Below are positions 5,941 through 6,256 of a stretch of DNA of 6,256 nucleotides, piece by piece. The stretch spans positions 1 to 6,256 of the forward strand of contig CAYQLC010000041.1 of NCBI GenBank assembly GCA_964418325.1. The letters are read 5' to 3'. Every line of letters starts with the position of its first letter. Within the stretch, counting starts at the first letter, position 1. The notes under the pieces are model-generated. The model was not told where the DNA came from. It was given only the letters and a program-made list of their open reading frames with translations, and made no database searches. The translations under genes were made by a program, and so were the position numbers. The stretch comes from IMCC26077 sp964418325 (GTDB taxonomy: Bacteria > Actinomycetota > Actinomycetes > Nanopelagicales > Nanopelagicaceae).

Positions 5941-6256
5941 GATTCACTCACCGCGGTACCAAGATAGGCGGCAATCACCGCAGGATCCTGGCGAACTTTT
6001 TCGGCGCTACCACTAGCGATAACCTCACCAAAATCTAAAACGTAGAGTCGTTCGCATACTGCCATCACAACATCCATATGGTGTTCCACGAGAATAACTG
6101 AGCAATCACGGCGCAGGTTCTTAATAACTAGCCCAAGCCACTCAATATCTTCCTTACCTAAACCCCCGGCGGGTTCATCAAGAAGAAGAATCTTGGGCTC
6201 TGAGATGAGTGCGCGCGCGATAGATACTCTCTTTGTCTCGGGGTAAGCCAAGGTAT
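5937..6256 (-). CDS. livG: LivG-like ABC transporter ATP-binding protein, 5' end outside the window
   Basis: The C-terminal 104-106 residues of the second ATPase of the importer; the gene continues past the right edge, so Walker A and the Q-loop are not visible. The TTG at 6251 is an internal Leu codon, not a start. Counting from that codon, the signature region is LAYPETKRVSIARAL (1-15), where family members usually have LSYGxQRRLEIARAL. Walker B is ILLLDEP (21-27), followed by AGGLGKEDIEWLG. The switch histidine is in ILVEHHMD (53-60), as expected for LivG and unlike LivF. VLDFGEVIASG (71-81) and DPAVIAAYLG (89-98) close the domain. The stop overlaps the livF start by 4 bp. Confidence 0.92.
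   Translation of the reverse strand, partial: TLAYPETKRVSIARALISEPKILLLDEPAGGLGKEDIEWLGLVIKNLRRDCSVILVEHHMDVVMAVCERLYVLDFGEVIASGSAEKVRQDPAVIAAYLGTAVSES

Overview
The window holds most of a branched-chain amino acid-type (HAAT/Liv family) ABC importer locus, and every recognisable gene is on the minus strand. In transcription order (right to left) it contains: the 3' part of a LivG-like ATPase, cut by the window edge; a LivF-like ATPase; a LivH-like permease; a LivM-like permease; a 205-bp spacer; a secreted type-1 periplasmic-fold substrate-binding protein (SBP); and a secreted alpha/beta-hydrolase-fold protein. A strong intrinsic terminator closes the cluster at the left end.

The organism is probably an actinobacterium. 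Base composition looks moderate (roughly half GC, by eye). The LivG signature region and the SBP look like actinobacterial versions, and the extracytoplasmic proteins carry Ala-rich, Sec-type signal peptides. A moderate-GC freshwater actinobacterium (Nanopelagicales or a relative) would fit. This is inference; the window has no rRNA or marker gene to fix it.

Region by region: 5937-6256 livG (partial) overlaps livF (5224-5940) by 4 bp (ATGA). livF is followed after 8 bp by livH (4322-5215), whose Shine-Dalgarno sequence covers the livF stop. livH overlaps livM (3328-4338) by 17 bp, or by 8 bp if a better-placed internal GTG is the true start. These four genes form one translationally coupled unit. 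The spacer 3123-3327 has no convincing terminator. It holds a weak candidate promoter for the SBP and a C-rich tract whose complement fits the canonical four-run G-quadruplex pattern. The SBP (1776-3122) and the hydrolase (62-1750) are 25 bp apart, each with a good ribosome binding site, and share the terminator at 4-43.

Together the genes suggest an uptake module. The SBP binds an amino acid-like or other small solute, LivH/LivM form the membrane channel, and LivF/LivG drive it with ATP. The hydrolase placed directly behind the SBP may release the solute outside the cell. The most interesting points are this SBP-hydrolase pairing, the absence of a lipobox (indeed of any cysteine) in the SBP, the possible G-quadruplex upstream of the SBP, and a lysine-rich insert inside the hydrolase. 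No mobile element, CRISPR array, tRNA or rRNA was seen.
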